Below are positions 22,373-34,500 of a stretch of 64,000 nt of DNA, one piece after another. The stretch lies in contig OZ023217.1 in the NCBI GenBank assembly GCA_963995525.1, forward strand, positions 28,769,819 to 28,833,818. Reading direction: 5' to 3'. Positions within the stretch are counted from its first letter, which is position 1. Every line of letters begins with the position of its first letter. A program made the position numbers and the translations under genes. The stretch is from Escarpia spicata (taxonomy: Eukaryota; Annelida; Polychaeta; Sabellida; Siboglinidae). The notes beneath the pieces are model-generated. The model made no database searches, had not been told where the DNA came from, and saw only the letters and a program-made list of their open reading frames with translations.

Positions 22373-23945
22373 TTATAGACATCATGTTGAAGAACACAAC
22401 GTTATTTTACAAGATACTGAAATGTGAACCTTGCTGCACAGATCTTGCAGCCTACTGGCATTATATTATGAGACAATCAACTTCCAATGTTACAAAAAGA
22501 CTATTATGAGCAGAGCAGACTTCTTCATGGCTTGACTCCCATGGGCCATGGGGAGTAACACAGAAAGCAGCCTTGCATTTTGTGCATTTGGATTCAGCGA
22601 CAGAATACTGTGAACAATTTATAAACACTACTTCATCAAGTTCATGTTAAAATGCAGAACATTACATTATGAAGCAGTGACAATTAATTGATTACTGGTC
22701 TGTACAGAGCCTACAGCATTCATCCACCTGTCATGATACAGTCACACATAGACGCAGTGAACTAGGAGTATGAATATTGTATTTCATCATTGTTATGTAT
22801 TGATCTGTTGAGTTTGTATGCTATTTAGTCAATATTCATACATTTAGTCAATATTTTAATAAAGTTTTATATCCTGCTGATGCTTAATGGCAGAACCCTG
22901 AGCTCGTTTGCTATACAAATTAAACAAGAGTGGCTGTAGTTGGTAAAGGTCATTTAATAATTGTACCAACAAGAATTAAATCACACTAATCGATGAGATA
23001 AAGCAGAACAAATTATACTCTCATCGAGGTACTACACAAACAATTATTAAATGACAATCAGATTAGCAAAGGTGGGGCGGCCATTTACCCCCACCAGCCT
23101 CCAGCAGTAGAGGCCCAACGTCCACCCGGTATGCTATTTAGCCAATGTTTACTTATTAATAAATGCTATATGAATGGTTAATGTATATTATATTACATGT
23201 TTAATGTGGTTTTAAACTTTTCATAAATTATACTGTATAACTCTTCATAATTATGGACATTCCAGCCTTTTATAGAAATGTAGCAGTCAGTCGTTAGCGT
23301 GCTAATATTAGCCAATATTAATTTATTAATTAAGTTACTGTTAATGTGAAATGACTGGTTAATGTATATTTATTATCATAATTCATGTGGTTTACTGCTG
23401 TCGAGGTCGTGCGCTAATTACCCAATATTTACTAATTAATTAAATTATTATTAAATGATTTGTTAATGCGTATTTATTACCATTATTAATGTGGTTATAT
23501 ACATTGCATAATATGTATAAATATCTTCATAATCATGGGCTTTATGGCTTTTAATTGGAACGTGTTGGTCTGTTGAGTTTGCATGCTACATTACAAAAAT
23601 TAACTAATTAAATGCATTAATATTTGGTTATAATTATTAAATTCTAAAAATTAATTATTAAATATTGTAAATTTATTACTCTAGTCAATGAGTTTGAAAA
23701 CCCTGAAAACAGTATTTAAATATATACATGTATATAAATAAAAACATGACATTTTAAAGCAAATATTTATCCACAGAAAACACAAAAATGAGTCCATTTT
23801 GCCATTATAAGAGATACACAAAAATTATTAAAATCACAATAACTTTTGATCTATTAAAGATATATAATAAAATAAACAGTTGTGTGATCCTTAAGCTATT
23901 ACCTTTAATTTAAGCCCATTCCCAATGTTCTAGCATGATATTTGC

Positions 23946-25017
23946 CGGTGTCAGTCAAAACAACTTTTGTAACAGTTAGTTTGCAGAAATTGGAAGGAAT
24001 ATGTATTAACAGTTAGAGATTTTGCACATAAAAATAAAACATAAAAAAGAATTTGATCAGAGTAAAACTAAAAATGACAAAACACAATTGCACCCACGAT
24101 TATAGCCCACACCAGTATACATTATTTTTATCACATTGTTGGGCAGATTCTTAGTGAAATTATTAATGCAAAATATTTATGGGTTATTTTATCAAATTAT
24201 TTAAATTGGTCCAAACACATAGTTGAAGTGGTCAAGAAGGAAAATCAAATGCATGGATTATTACGTAGAAATCTTGACTAAGTAGGGGCCTGCCTAAATT
24301 TGTTAGAACTACGAAACGCGGATTACATCACTTTGAGCCAGTGTAGCCTAGGCTGTTGTTCCTCCTTCGCGTTTTGTGTTTGAAACCGGAATATGTACAC
24401 TTATGCATGTTCTAATGATGTGACAGCTACATTTAATTAGCAACATGTTTTCCATGCGCTTAGCTGACAACCCGACAATGATTGTGAAACAGGTTATGTT
24501 AGCGCCTTCTGCACGTGTCCCTGTTTATGTCGGTTGACACGATTTGCCTTGCTAGCCTTGATTACCCAGGCACCGTGAGGTGGCAGCACTTTTTGCCCAT
24601 CACGTCTGTCTGGAACATTAAGGCTCTGCCAATGTTACCGGTAGGGGGCTTTACCCCAGATTCGGGTAGAGACGATGTTTGACTCTCAGGCCAACTATGA
24701 AATAACAAATTAAATAAGGATACACGTTTATCAGATAATACTATACTTTAACAACTATTCAACATTAAACTTATAATTTTGAAACATATCCCACCTCTGC
24801 TTGTGTTGCACAGTGTGAGAATGACGATGATTCACACTTTAAAAATCGTGTATCCGAAGACGATAGTGATGACTAATGTGCAGTATACCTGGTCACAACA
24901 GTATTGTAACAAACCAGACATGTGTGAAATACATGCAACTCTGTAGTGATGCTGGTATGATAGTTATAAGATGTTAATAAATCAAAGTACAGACACATAC
25001 TTGTTTCCAATGTACAC
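23946..25017. other. no gene seen
   Basis: AT-rich spacer; I found no exon, RNA gene or classifiable repeat. Confidence 0.45.
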
Positions 25018-25234
25018 ACGTGTTTATACGCTATGCTACATGTATATTATTCAGTCATAACATGAATAATTGTCATAAACTAGTAACTTCAATATGTTTA
25101 GGTGATTGTAATTTATCCTATTGGATTCCTTGCCCCCTCAATATGTAGATTTAGCTACCCAAATCAAAGGGCTGAGTGGTTTAGCAGGTGAGAACTAGAG
25201 AATACAGTTTTTCAATGTCCACCATTTAAAAAAT
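25018..25234 (+). repeat. ~0.34-kb tandem unit, first copy, split by insertion
   Basis: GTTTATACGCTATGCTACAT... to CAATGTCCACCATTTAAAAA is repeated at 31635-31850. The remainder of the unit (AAGATGGC[T/C]GCCATATATAC...) is found at 31519-31600 and at 31850-31930. The composite element below therefore broke the first of two tandem units. Confidence 0.8.
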
Positions 25235-25587
25235 GGGCCAAGAGGCCCTGAAGTCCTTTGAACTAATACGTTGATATGTGACCCCAGCTGACCAAATGAG
25301 TGATAAGTTGGACAAATTGTAACTTTGTTTTCTTACATTCTTGGAAAGGTTGGGTAGGATGCTTTATACAGTTTAAAAAATTATGACTGCTACAAAAATT
25401 GGCGAAGTTATGGAGCATTGAACATGGTAATGGTCAAAAAGTGAAAATGAAGTTTTATATTATATATGCAAATGGATTGCATGGAAATATTACATGCATG
25501 ACATTCAAATGTGGCACACAGTATGGATGTTATGATGCAATGACACACTAGAAGTACAAATGTGCTGCTACAAAGACTTAGCAAGTT

Positions 25588-26300
25588 ATGCCAGATTATG
25601 TCTTTATGTGTAAAACTAAGAGGACAGATTATTTGAGAGCAAAAGGTAGACTAAAGAAAATAAAAAATTACAAAGTTAATGCAGAGTTAAGAGAATTAGC
25701 TGGTGGGTATAAATGCTTTATAAAACAAATATCAAAATGCTACCATAAACAGTTACATGAAAACTTGTGCAACCTAAACATAGTAAGCCTGCAGAATACT
25801 GGGATATACTTAATAAAGCAAGTAACACCAGTGAAAAATGTGGAAATATTTCACTGGATAAGTATATGAACCACTTTGAAAAACTCGGTGGAAAACCTGA
25901 AAGTGAAGCTACAGCTACTGAGATACCTTTTGATCCAAGAAAGATTTCCCAGTCAAATGAACACAAACAGACCATTCACACAAAATGAGGTACTAATGCA
26001 AACCAAAAAAACTCAAAAACTAAAAGGCATGTGGTATTGATAATGTTATAACTGAATACTTTAAAAAAACCAGGCCAGGCTGTGTCAGTCTTCTTCTCAT
26101 GTGATGTAGAGGTACAGCAAGGTGAAAACTTGTCTCCTTTGTTATTTGCTATTTACCTAAATAATTGTAAACACTATTAGTCATAATTATAAGGGAATGG
26201 ACATGGCAGCTGGTGAAATTAGTGATGATGATGTGACATTTTATTGAAAATGTATGTTCTACTATATGCTGATGACACTAGAATGATTCAATCAAATACA
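25588..26300 (+). pseudogene. LINE ORF2 remnant in the composite repeat
   Basis: Frames interrupted by several stops and shifts encode the linker before RT, the RT-2 block with ACGIDNVITEY, and after a deletion the FSCDVEVQQGENLSPLLFAI and LLYADDT blocks. The YADD catalytic box is intact but the protein cannot be made. Copy 2 retains a different part of the same RT. Confidence 0.85.
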
Positions 26301-26601
26301 GATTTCTTGTGTATAGCGGAACTATGTCAACTCTTCTAATGGTTGACATTTTGTTGTTTCAGATGTCAACTATATTGTGAATCTGTAATTATTAGTCTAT
26401 ATTGATACAATTGATTTACATAGTACCATGTTTACACAAGGCATGGCAAGTGTAAACAGAACAGTAGAATTCATTTGATATCAGTAGAGTGTAGGATATT
26501 TCACTCTATAGTTGTCCAGAATAAAAAATGTCTATGTTTGCATGTCACCTACAGGTGACAATACATCTTTAACCAATAGACACCACAGTCACACCATTTT
26601 A

Positions 26602-27186
26602 GTCAGGCCAATACACATGCCGGTACCATTTTGAGGGACAAAGGCTCACTATATTTCTTTGAAAGAACATTACCTTGGGCACATTTTTCAGTACGATGGA
26701 CATTCCCAAGTGGTAGTTTTATATCTTTTTTAGGGAAAATATGCTTTTTTGGGTAAAATCACGTTTTTTGAAATTGTCCTTTTAAAAAGGGAATGTACAG
26801 CTTGAAAAACATTTCAAAAGTGTAAATTATGACCAGTATAAGTGTTGATTTTTTTATTCCATTTATTCACAAAATTTCTCAACGGTTGCCATGGAAACAG
26901 CTATTTTGGGGCAAAAAATACACTTTTGGTGACAAAAATTCATATCTCAGGATTCACATGAAATATTTGGGTGCTTTCAATGGCAAGCCCATTCTGAGAT
27001 ACCCAGGCAGTTTTTTAGTTACCTTTGTGTACAATATATTTAGGCAGAATGGTCAGTTTTGGGGTAAAAATATCAGATTCGAAATGCCGTTTTTAGGAAA
27101 ATGGCAGAAAAGAGTGATTTTGAGATTTCCTTGGTATAAGACACCTAGCTATGCCCAAAGCTGTCAAAGTTGAGTATATCGGTAAA
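26602..27186 (+). repeat. left terminal inverted repeat of the XPG-like element
   Basis: Its reverse complement is found at 30435-30875. Shared words include GGTACCATTTTGAGGGACAA, CATTCCCAAGTGGTAG, GGCAGAATGGTCAGTTTTGG and CAAAGTTGAGTATATCGGTA. The open frame 26829-27173 lies wholly in this repeat and is not a gene. Confidence 0.88.
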
Positions 27187-27692
27187 TAACCATTGCAAAG
27201 TGATTTTCATTCATTGATATTCCTAAGATCCCATTGATGAGTGGTTGCCATGGTAACACGTACATTTCTATTTTTTTCACTTGTTATCATAGTTGATTTG
27301 AATAATGGCTGCCGAGGTTACAGACATTTTTGAGCACAGCCTGTAGTCTTTTACAGTGAAAACTTCTCAACATGACAAATAGGAATGTCACCATTATCCA
27401 GGATCCCTTGAGGATAATGAGTAAGGTGATCTTTAGGTAAAATATAATTTAAACAATAGTCTGATACATCACTGTTTATTTCCTTTGAAGTCAAACCTTT
27501 ATTTGAAAGTCATCCTGATGTGTATATCACGATATGACTGAAAATATATACATGTGGATCACTTTGGTGGAATAAAAGACCAGAAACAAATTCCCCCGCG
27601 ATGGTAATTACCAGGTGGCATATTTTGAAGCTATTATGTCACAGGAATTACACATTCAGCGCATGGACATTTTGCAACAGTCATTTAACAGT

Positions 27693-28052
27693 TCAAACAT
27701 CGTCATCATCACTTTCCCCAGCAATAGGTGTCGGGTCCTCGGATTCATCTTCATCCGCAATCTGGTTGGCATAGTTTTGCTTGCGACACATCAGAGTACA
27801 TTTAAGACCATTTGTGATGCATTGGCAGTCGTTGCTATCGCATGCCCGGCTACAGTTGCATTTCATCAGCTCAAGAACAGTTGACCTGTGCCATATTGCA
27901 GCCTGATAGTTGGCCTGTCTAGTATGCTGTTGGAGGCAGTCTCTGCAGGATGGGAGAGGTGATGAGCTAATATCTTCCCTCTTGGCACAGAAAAGCTTGT
28001 ACCGGCATTTGTTGACTCTAACGGTCGCTCCTTTGAGGCATATAGACTGCAC
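27693..28052 (-). pseudogene. C-terminal Cys-rich part of the XPG-like element protein
   Basis: The frame begins out of phase with the preceding segment and carries YKLFCAKRE, LPSCRDCLQQHTRQANYQAA and a CNCSRACDSNDCQC...CTLMC cluster, resembling CXC-type Cys-rich DNA-binding tails. Family members usually have a longer stretch between the QAAIW block and the Cys cluster (family knowledge), so a short deletion is likely here. It ends in an acidic tail (GESDDDDV). Confidence 0.75.
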
Positions 28053-28984
28053 ACAAATGCCTCAAGCTTCTGGTTGACTACATCCGAGACTTCCCACGAC
28101 TGTCCAAGATCCGTGAAACATTGTTGGTAATCCTCCTCTTTTCTCAATATTTTCAGAGGTCTAACCTTTCCTTTTCCTGAGAAAGAGCTGATGGAGTCGC
28201 ATCCAGTAAATGCATGGAAGCCTATGAGTGCAGTGCATAGCTTTTTTCCTAATGTCGAAGCTACCTTGTCTATGTCTATAATCTTTTCCTGAGTTTTGGT
28301 TCCTCTCCTTTGGTAGAGGTGGCAAGGGATATCGGACTTGAGAGCTAAGGCAAGCACCATTATGTCAGTGTCTTGAGCATTGATAACAACATGGTTGTAT
28401 CCACTTTTTGCTACATCTACAGCATGGAGCAAGACCTTGGTGTCGGCCTCCTCATGTGTTGATGTGAGCTCATCAATCTCCACACAACTGCCTCTGGTTA
28501 TTTTGAAGCATTTTTCTTCATAGGTCATGAAGATAGTCTTGTTGCCGATGCTCTCCCTATGCTTCTCATCCTTCCATTCTTCAATCAGAAATCGTATGAG
28601 ACTGCTTTTGCTGTATGGATCCTGCAGTGGTTTTCTCCATTGGCGGATTTCATGACCAGGCGCAAATGTCTTGAACCTGACTCCTTCATCTGATCCACGT
28701 TTTCTTCTCTCAGCATTCTTTATAGACACTTCTCTGTAGACATCGAACACAACATAAATTCTATTAATGTCCCTGCCTTCATGTAAAGGTAAGTCCAGTG
28801 CATTCTTTGATAACTGTGCAAATGTCTGACCTTTACCTTTGAAGCGTTGCAGAAGTGCCATCCCATCGATGATGTTTGCATTAGACTGTGGCACAGTCTC
28901 AGCAACTGATACACCCTGTGCCAGAGCTTCAGGTAGAGTTGACTTGGTTGTCTTTTGAATTGAACCATCCGGATGTTCACAAAT
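27866..28984 (-). pseudogene. XPG/FEN1-like (PIN-fold) core of the element protein
   Basis: The frame is open from about 28984, upstream of the first ATG-like codon, through 27866. In order it shows IIDGMALLQ, VVFDVYREVSIKNAERR, HEEADTKVLLHA, INAQDTDIMVLAL and GFHAFTGCDSISSFSGKGK. The spacing of D, ExxAD, DTD and GCD motifs matches the acidic metal-binding residues of FEN1/XPG-type nucleases (D; ExE; DxD; GxD), so a structure-specific nuclease is my inference. The family is widespread in invertebrate and fish genomes as multi-copy uncharacterised proteins. It is joined to its C-terminal part at 28052 by a frameshift. Confidence 0.8.
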
Positions 28985-29530
28985 AACCGCCGGTCAGCTT
29001 CCAGGACAATTTGTTGACCCTTTTCTTAATCTTCTTCTTCAAGTCAGAAAATGTTTTCAACTTAAGCTTGTAAATTTTCTGAAGAAACGGCTGTTTCGGT
29101 GGATCTGTGTCGAGACGGTCCTTCTTGAATTTCTCATAGGCCTCTTTTCCAACTGTGTGCGCTTGCTTGAAGTCTTTGGCAACCTCTACTGGTGCCAATA
29201 TCCCGCTTGAGATGCTGACAAGTTAGGGATGAATCCTAATCATTGGATTAATCCATTCTTCTTCTTCCAGAATAAGAATTGCAGAATTTACGTCAGAATG
29301 GTCCCTCTGAATGCGGCTAGTCTGAAGATCAGCATGGGTGAAATTTGTATTCAGCTGAGTGACCATCTCTCTTATTTGTTGCAGAGAAACTCTGAGGTCA
29401 AATAGTACCTGCTGACAGCTGAGGCTTTCAAGCTGAATCCTTTTGTACCTCCTGGAGTTTTGGTGTCCCTATTGACCGTTTCCTCAATTGTCTGGTCAAT
29501 GGGGATTTTCCCAAAAGGATTCTTGACCCA
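28977..29530 (-). pseudogene. middle part of the element protein
   Basis: One frame from about 29530 to 28977 encodes FGKIPIDQTIEETVNRDTKT, PGGTKRIQLESLS, then a coiled segment (LRVSLQQIREMVTQLNTN) and, after TAA near 29229, a Lys-rich stretch (FSDLKKKIKKRVNKLSWKLT). The IPxDQTIEETVNRDT motif is a signature of this family. A frameshift near 28980 separates it from the nuclease-like core and another near 29530 from the part upstream (GGFSVQCGS at about 29540). Confidence 0.75.
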
Positions 29531-29839
29531 CATTGAACGGAGAAGCCTCCGTTTGATAGGTAAGCATGCGCATCTGGGTGGCTACTGGCTAGTTGGGACA
29601 TTTGCGCCAAGTAGACTGAACCATAACGATGATATCCTGGGCAATGGAAGCTTTGTGCAACTCTGTACACTTGCTCGGGTTTTACTCGTCACTACGACCA
29701 GTAATTAACAGTTGTTAATTGAGAGATCGATTCTGGTATCCTGGCTGATTCTAAAGTCTGATTTGATAGTTGAGGTGGCCACTCTTCCTCAACTTTCTGC
29801 TCTTTGATGTCTGGTCTCGAGAAAACTGCCACCTTTTTT

Positions 29840-30190
29840 AGCATTGCTGATTAATCCGAGCCAGAAGATCTAAGGTCTTCCAGCTCCTTTCGCATCATCA
29901 CATTCTCGAAGATCAGATGCTCCCTCGACAGATTGTCAGGGTAGACATAGAGTTCCCCCTGTCATCTTGAATGAAGTGTAGTGCCTCTTCAAATTCACTT
30001 TCCAGTTATCGACGGATGTGCTTCTTTGTTGACTCTTCTACCTGATCGATGCCATGAGACTCGATTATGGATACAAGCTTCTGGGAGAGGTCCACCATCC
30101 TAACTGCTCTGGGATTGGTAAATAGATTGTTTCGGATGAAAGCAAATAGTTCATTATAGGAGTCATCCACAACAGACTTATAGTTCACGC
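29840..30190 (-). pseudogene. N-terminal part of the element protein
   Basis: The frame 30188-30006 encodes FAFIRNNLFTNPRAVRMVDL and ESTKKHIRR, and after a stop continues LESEFEEALHFIQD and MRKELEDLRSS. These match the start of the same family as I know it. The stop codon just before LESEF (near 30005) and TAA after SSGSD show decay. I cannot place the start. Confidence 0.6.
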
Positions 30191-30434
30191 CAAGGTCGTT
30201 TGAGTCTTCAGTGTCTTTTGGCTTGTTAGTGGGTTTGGTGTAATCCTTATAGCACGTTCAGTGATAGTGTCTAATTATTACAAATCGAACGCAATGCTGC
30301 TGCAACTTACCTAGCGGCTTTCATGTGCGCCCGTGACTGAGGCTGAACCTAAAGTGCTGCCATATGTAGGAAGACAATGATTATCTGCTCCTGTTGTCAC
30401 TACCCCCCCTGCTGTCTCATTCTTTTTGATTTTA

Positions 30435-30875
30435 CCGATATACTCAACTTTGACAGCGTTGGGCATAGGAAGGTGTCTTATAGCAAGGAAATCTCAAAAT
30501 CACTCTTTTCTGCCATTTCCCTAAAAACGGCATTTCAAAACTGATATTTTTACCCCAAAACTGACCATTCTGCCTAAATATATTGTACACGTTGAATAAA
30601 TGGCACCAAAAAATCAACACTTATACTGTCATAATTTCCACTTTGGGATTTTTTTCTAGCTGTACATTCTCTTTTTTAAAAGGACAATTTAAAAAAACTT
30701 GATTTTACCCCCAAAAAACATATTTTCCCACAAAAAAAGTATTAAGCTACCACTTGGGAATGTCCATCATACTGAAAAATTTGCTCAAAGTGATGATCTT
30801 TCAAAAAAATATAGTGAGCCTTTGTCCCTCAAAATGGTACCAGCATGTGAATTTTTGGGTATTGGCCCATGGCCT
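30435..30875 (-). repeat. right terminal inverted repeat of the XPG-like element
   Basis: It is the reverse complement of 26602-27186 with a gap of about 165 bases near 30590 (the part corresponding to about 26870-27030 is absent). Outermost bases read ...TTGGCCCATGGCCT before the ATTTTA duplication. Confidence 0.88.
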
Positions 30876-31512
30876 ATTTTATAATAATTAAATGAACATC
30901 AAAATAAACACAACTTGCAACGATAGAAAATCATTAGTTTTGAAGTTACAGTTTAAAAGCAGCAGACAACTGAGTTTACCAGGGGTCAAATGTGTCTGTG
31001 ACCAATTAAAGATTAGTCAATTTCTCAATGGAACAATAGCACTAGGCTGCAGAGTGGAGTGAGACAGCCTGGCTGTTTCTGGCACATTACACAAAATCTA
31101 CTGTTGGGAGTGGATTTAGGGCCCTTCTCAAAACCACATCACTAGATAATGTAAAACTTTTGCACTTTGGGGGCCCCTTAGATGCCCTTAGAATGATTCA
31201 ATCAAATACAGATTTCTTGTGTATAGTGGCAGCATCCTAAGATTATCTGTGCAAAATTAGAAAAAAAGGTGCTGAACAGTTTTTGAAAAAATAGGCAAAA
31301 TGTGACAAATTACCAGCTCTTGGGGCCCTACGGGGGTCCTTAGAATGATTCAATCAAATACAGATTTCTTGTGCATAGTGGCAGTACCCTAAGATACGTC
31401 TATGCAAAATTAGAAAAAAGTTGTTGAACAGTTTCTGAGATACGACAGCTAATGGCGGACGGCGGATACAGAGTGATGGCAATAGTCCATTGGACCTTCG
31501 GCCCAAAGGACT

Positions 31513-34500
31513 AAAAATCCAAGATGGCTGCCATATATACCTTTAAAAATGTAAACATTGGTTTTTAGATTCACTATACCATAACGTTTCCAAAAATATA
31601 GCGTTTTGCAAATCTCAAAAAGCTAACGAGACACATGTTTATACGCTATGCTACATGTATATTATTCAGTCATAACATGTAAAATTGTCAAACTAGTAAT
31701 TTCATTACGCTTATGTGATTGTAATTGATACCATTGTATTCCTTGCCCCTCGATATGTAGGTTTAGCCACCAAAATCAAAAGGCTGGAAGGTTTAGCAGC
31801 TGAGATATTGAGAAATACAGGTTTTCAGTGTCCACCATTTAAAAATCTAAGATGGCCACCATATATACCTTTAAAAAAGTGAACTTTTTTTTTCAGATTC
31901 ACTATATCAGTGTTTCCAATAGTCGCTTCGGGTTACTTTTCATTATATTGAAATGTAGGGGAATCGGTTAATTTTGGCTGTATGCCTAATTTTCTTTGCT
32001 CATTTCAAGCAAATGTTGAATACCACGAGCAAAGTAGTTGGTTGGTCTATTCAGTGATCCTCGAAATTTAACTGAAATATACAGTGTAGCCACAGTCACC
32101 TGCTCAACAGATTTGCAAATAATTGCTATCGACTGGCAGAGATACATTTGTTATGTAAGGACACACGTACAATCTTCTTTTCAATCTAAAACAATTGTAT
32201 TTGTAATTATGATGTATTTTCAGATGTACAACATGACTAAATTGACAAGACAAATGTCCACCTAAATCTACACGATAAACATTGTGTAACAATTAAATAT
32301 GGAAGAAGATCACTCAGGGATCCTTTGTTCACATTGAAATATAGGGGAAACGCTTGATTTAAGATGCATCACTTATGTTCTTGGCACAGTTCATACAAAT
32401 GATGTAGGCAACTTGTAAGGGTTTTGATTTGGCGATCCATAACATATATCTATATCTGCAATGAGCAGTGTATCTAGGAGTCTTCTAAACATATTCTTCT
32501 AAACATAATATTATTTGTCAATAATCGCTGTTGACCACTCGAACCACATTTCTTTAGGAAGAACATGTATAACATGTTTTCTAAGCTCAAACAAATAGCA
32601 ATTGTAATTATGAGGTATTTATATGCATACCATACATGTCTATATCTCGAGAACAAAAGTCCGCCCGAATCCATATGATGAACATAGCTATAATAATTAA
32701 GAGTGGAGGAAGGTCGCTGCGGGTGACCTCTTCACACTGACACGTATATATATTGGGGAAACGTTTGTTTAGGTTGCATAACTTTATTCTTAGCACAATT
32801 CAAAAACTCGATGCATACCACTCGCAATGGTATTACTTCATTTGATCAATGATCTTGACTAAATGTTACTGCAATGAACAGTATTGGCACAAACGTCTTC
32901 TAAAAATATTGCAAATAATAAAGTTGCTCAAACAACACCTGTTTTCAAAGGACACATTGTAATCATAATCTACATTATCAACTTAAACAAATTGCAATTG
33001 TAATTGCGATGTATTTTTTTATTATATGCCTAATTTACCAAGACAATGTACGCCTACATTTTCGACTTGATTTTTTTGTAATTAATATAACAAGTGGAAG
33101 GTCACTGTGGGCCACCTTTTCACATTTAAATTTGATGTACATGCTTTTCACAGGCAACAAAACTTATTGTTTGCACATTTCATATAACTATAAGTTACCA
33201 TTGGCATGAGAACTAATTGTTCTATGTAATGATCTATTATGAATGTAACTATGTTGAATGGCGAGGTTTGAATCGCCATCTAAGCAGATTTTTTAATAAT
33301 CACAATCGAGCTACAATTTTTCAAAGGACACAATCATTTTTAACGGCATTTTGCCCTTCGCTGCATCACAAATATAACCATGAAGTTACGTGTTTACGCA
33401 GTAGCAGTGAAGTGTTCTAGAATCTGGATTAAGTTTGTGTGTCCAATAATAGTAACATTTATGGTGAATAGAAGTATAATCCTGAGTTTATAATATCCAG
33501 TTTTGAACAGTCGTAGCAGTGTGTGGCAGTCAGTTGTACGTAAGCCAGTCACAAGCTACGATCATACGCGATTGGGCTACGACGGTTGAGATCAGACGCA
33601 GCGTAGACAATTGGGCGATGTGCGGCTAACTTTAGTGTGCCAATATTTTTCAAACATTCATTTCCTTTAATTGATTAAGATTCCCACTGGCATATTAAAA
33701 AATGTTCCTGATTCACCTCTATAATTGCCAGTTCCATTTTAGCAACACATTTAAGTATGTTCCATCAAAGCAATATCTAGCCTGTAGACCTTGATGTCAG
33801 TTATTTTTTCACAATCACACATTTGGTAGACCTACATTCACTCAGGGCCCAGCATTGACCATCACATTTGTTGACAATTATTTCATACATACAATCTGTT
33901 TTGGCCCCCAGTTTTTGTGGCGGCCTCTAGATTTAGGAAAGTAGAGGCCCTGTTGGTCCCCAGTAATTTTATGCTAAATTCTAACACCAGTTGGTAAATT
34001 ATTGTGAAAGTCATTAGCAGGGATTCCCTTGGAGTGCGGCAACACGTCAATGATGCATTGTACGCTGGAATGCCGCCTGTGCCCAAAAGATGCATACAAA
34101 AATGTATCTGAGAAAGGTGAGAAAATTTAGAGGCACAGACACACTTGTGCAGAATCCGGGCCCACCTCGTTTTTGCCGTTATTAACTATAGTTCTGCGTA
34201 AATTTGACACGTCGATGGGATAATTAAATCATTCCACATCATACCAGGCATATTTACGCTATAAAAATATTGCGTCTTAGGCTTTAGCGTTCCGGTTTGC
34301 TCCAGTCTGCATGCGAATACAGATAACGGCCGTGCAGGCAACAAACAGAATAATGACCTGAATGGACTTATTTAAATCATATCTTACAGTATAATCAATA
34401 CCCTTGTGTCTGGCCTACCCCTTGCCTGTCGTTGACATTATTTATAAGCTTTAGGCACCGTGAACAGCGTTTGTTGCCGCCGACACCATATTATTGCCCA

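Larger units (their letters stand above)
14985..23945 (+). repeat. S2: second copy of the duplicated segment, disrupted by insertions
   Basis: S2 is represented by 14985-15539, 20131-20544, 22373-22880 and about 23125-23945. The gaps are a 4.6-kb DNA transposon (15540-20130), a LINE (20545-22372) and a ~0.24-kb stretch (about 22880-23125) absent from S1. Both major insertions are younger than the duplication. Confidence 0.85.
26602..30875 (-). mobile_element. 4.27-kb DNA transposon with long TIRs and XPG-like protein
   Basis: Imperfect terminal inverted repeats of about 580 bases (left) and 440 bases (right) bound a minus-strand coding region. ATTTTA occurs on each side (26596-26601, 30876-30881). 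Copy 2 of the host repeat shows the same place without the insertion (reverse-complement TAAAAT at 55291-55296), which defines the insertion and the 6-base target duplication. The coding region, about 30190 to 27690, is one long protein broken by several stops and shifts. The right TIR lacks about 165 bases present in the left. Confidence 0.88.
25235..31512 (+). mobile_element. composite LINE-like repeat, copy 1, with a nested transposon
   Basis: Excluding the nested insertion (26602-30875) it is about 2.0 kb. It starts GGGCCAAGAGGCCCTGAAGT and ends CTTCGGCCCAAAGGACT, with AAAAAT on both sides. The first part (25588-26290) encodes pieces of a LINE: PAEYWDILNKASNT, ACGIDNVITEYF, VSVFFSCDVEVQQGENLSPL, LLYADDT. 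The second part (30882-31512) has two direct repeats of GAATGATTCAATCAAATACA with following ~150 bases. Copy 2 in reverse orientation is at 54646-56893. The class is uncertain: a LINE with a repeated 3' UTR, or a DNA element that captured LINE sequence. Confidence 0.75.

Noticed and set aside
22880..23125. Separate transposon in S2
   Set aside because: It is absent from S1, but I could not find inverted ends or a target duplication, so it is only noted as an insertion relative to S1.
26829..27173. 114-residue plus-strand frame
   Set aside because: It lies inside the left terminal inverted repeat; the right repeat does not keep it open.
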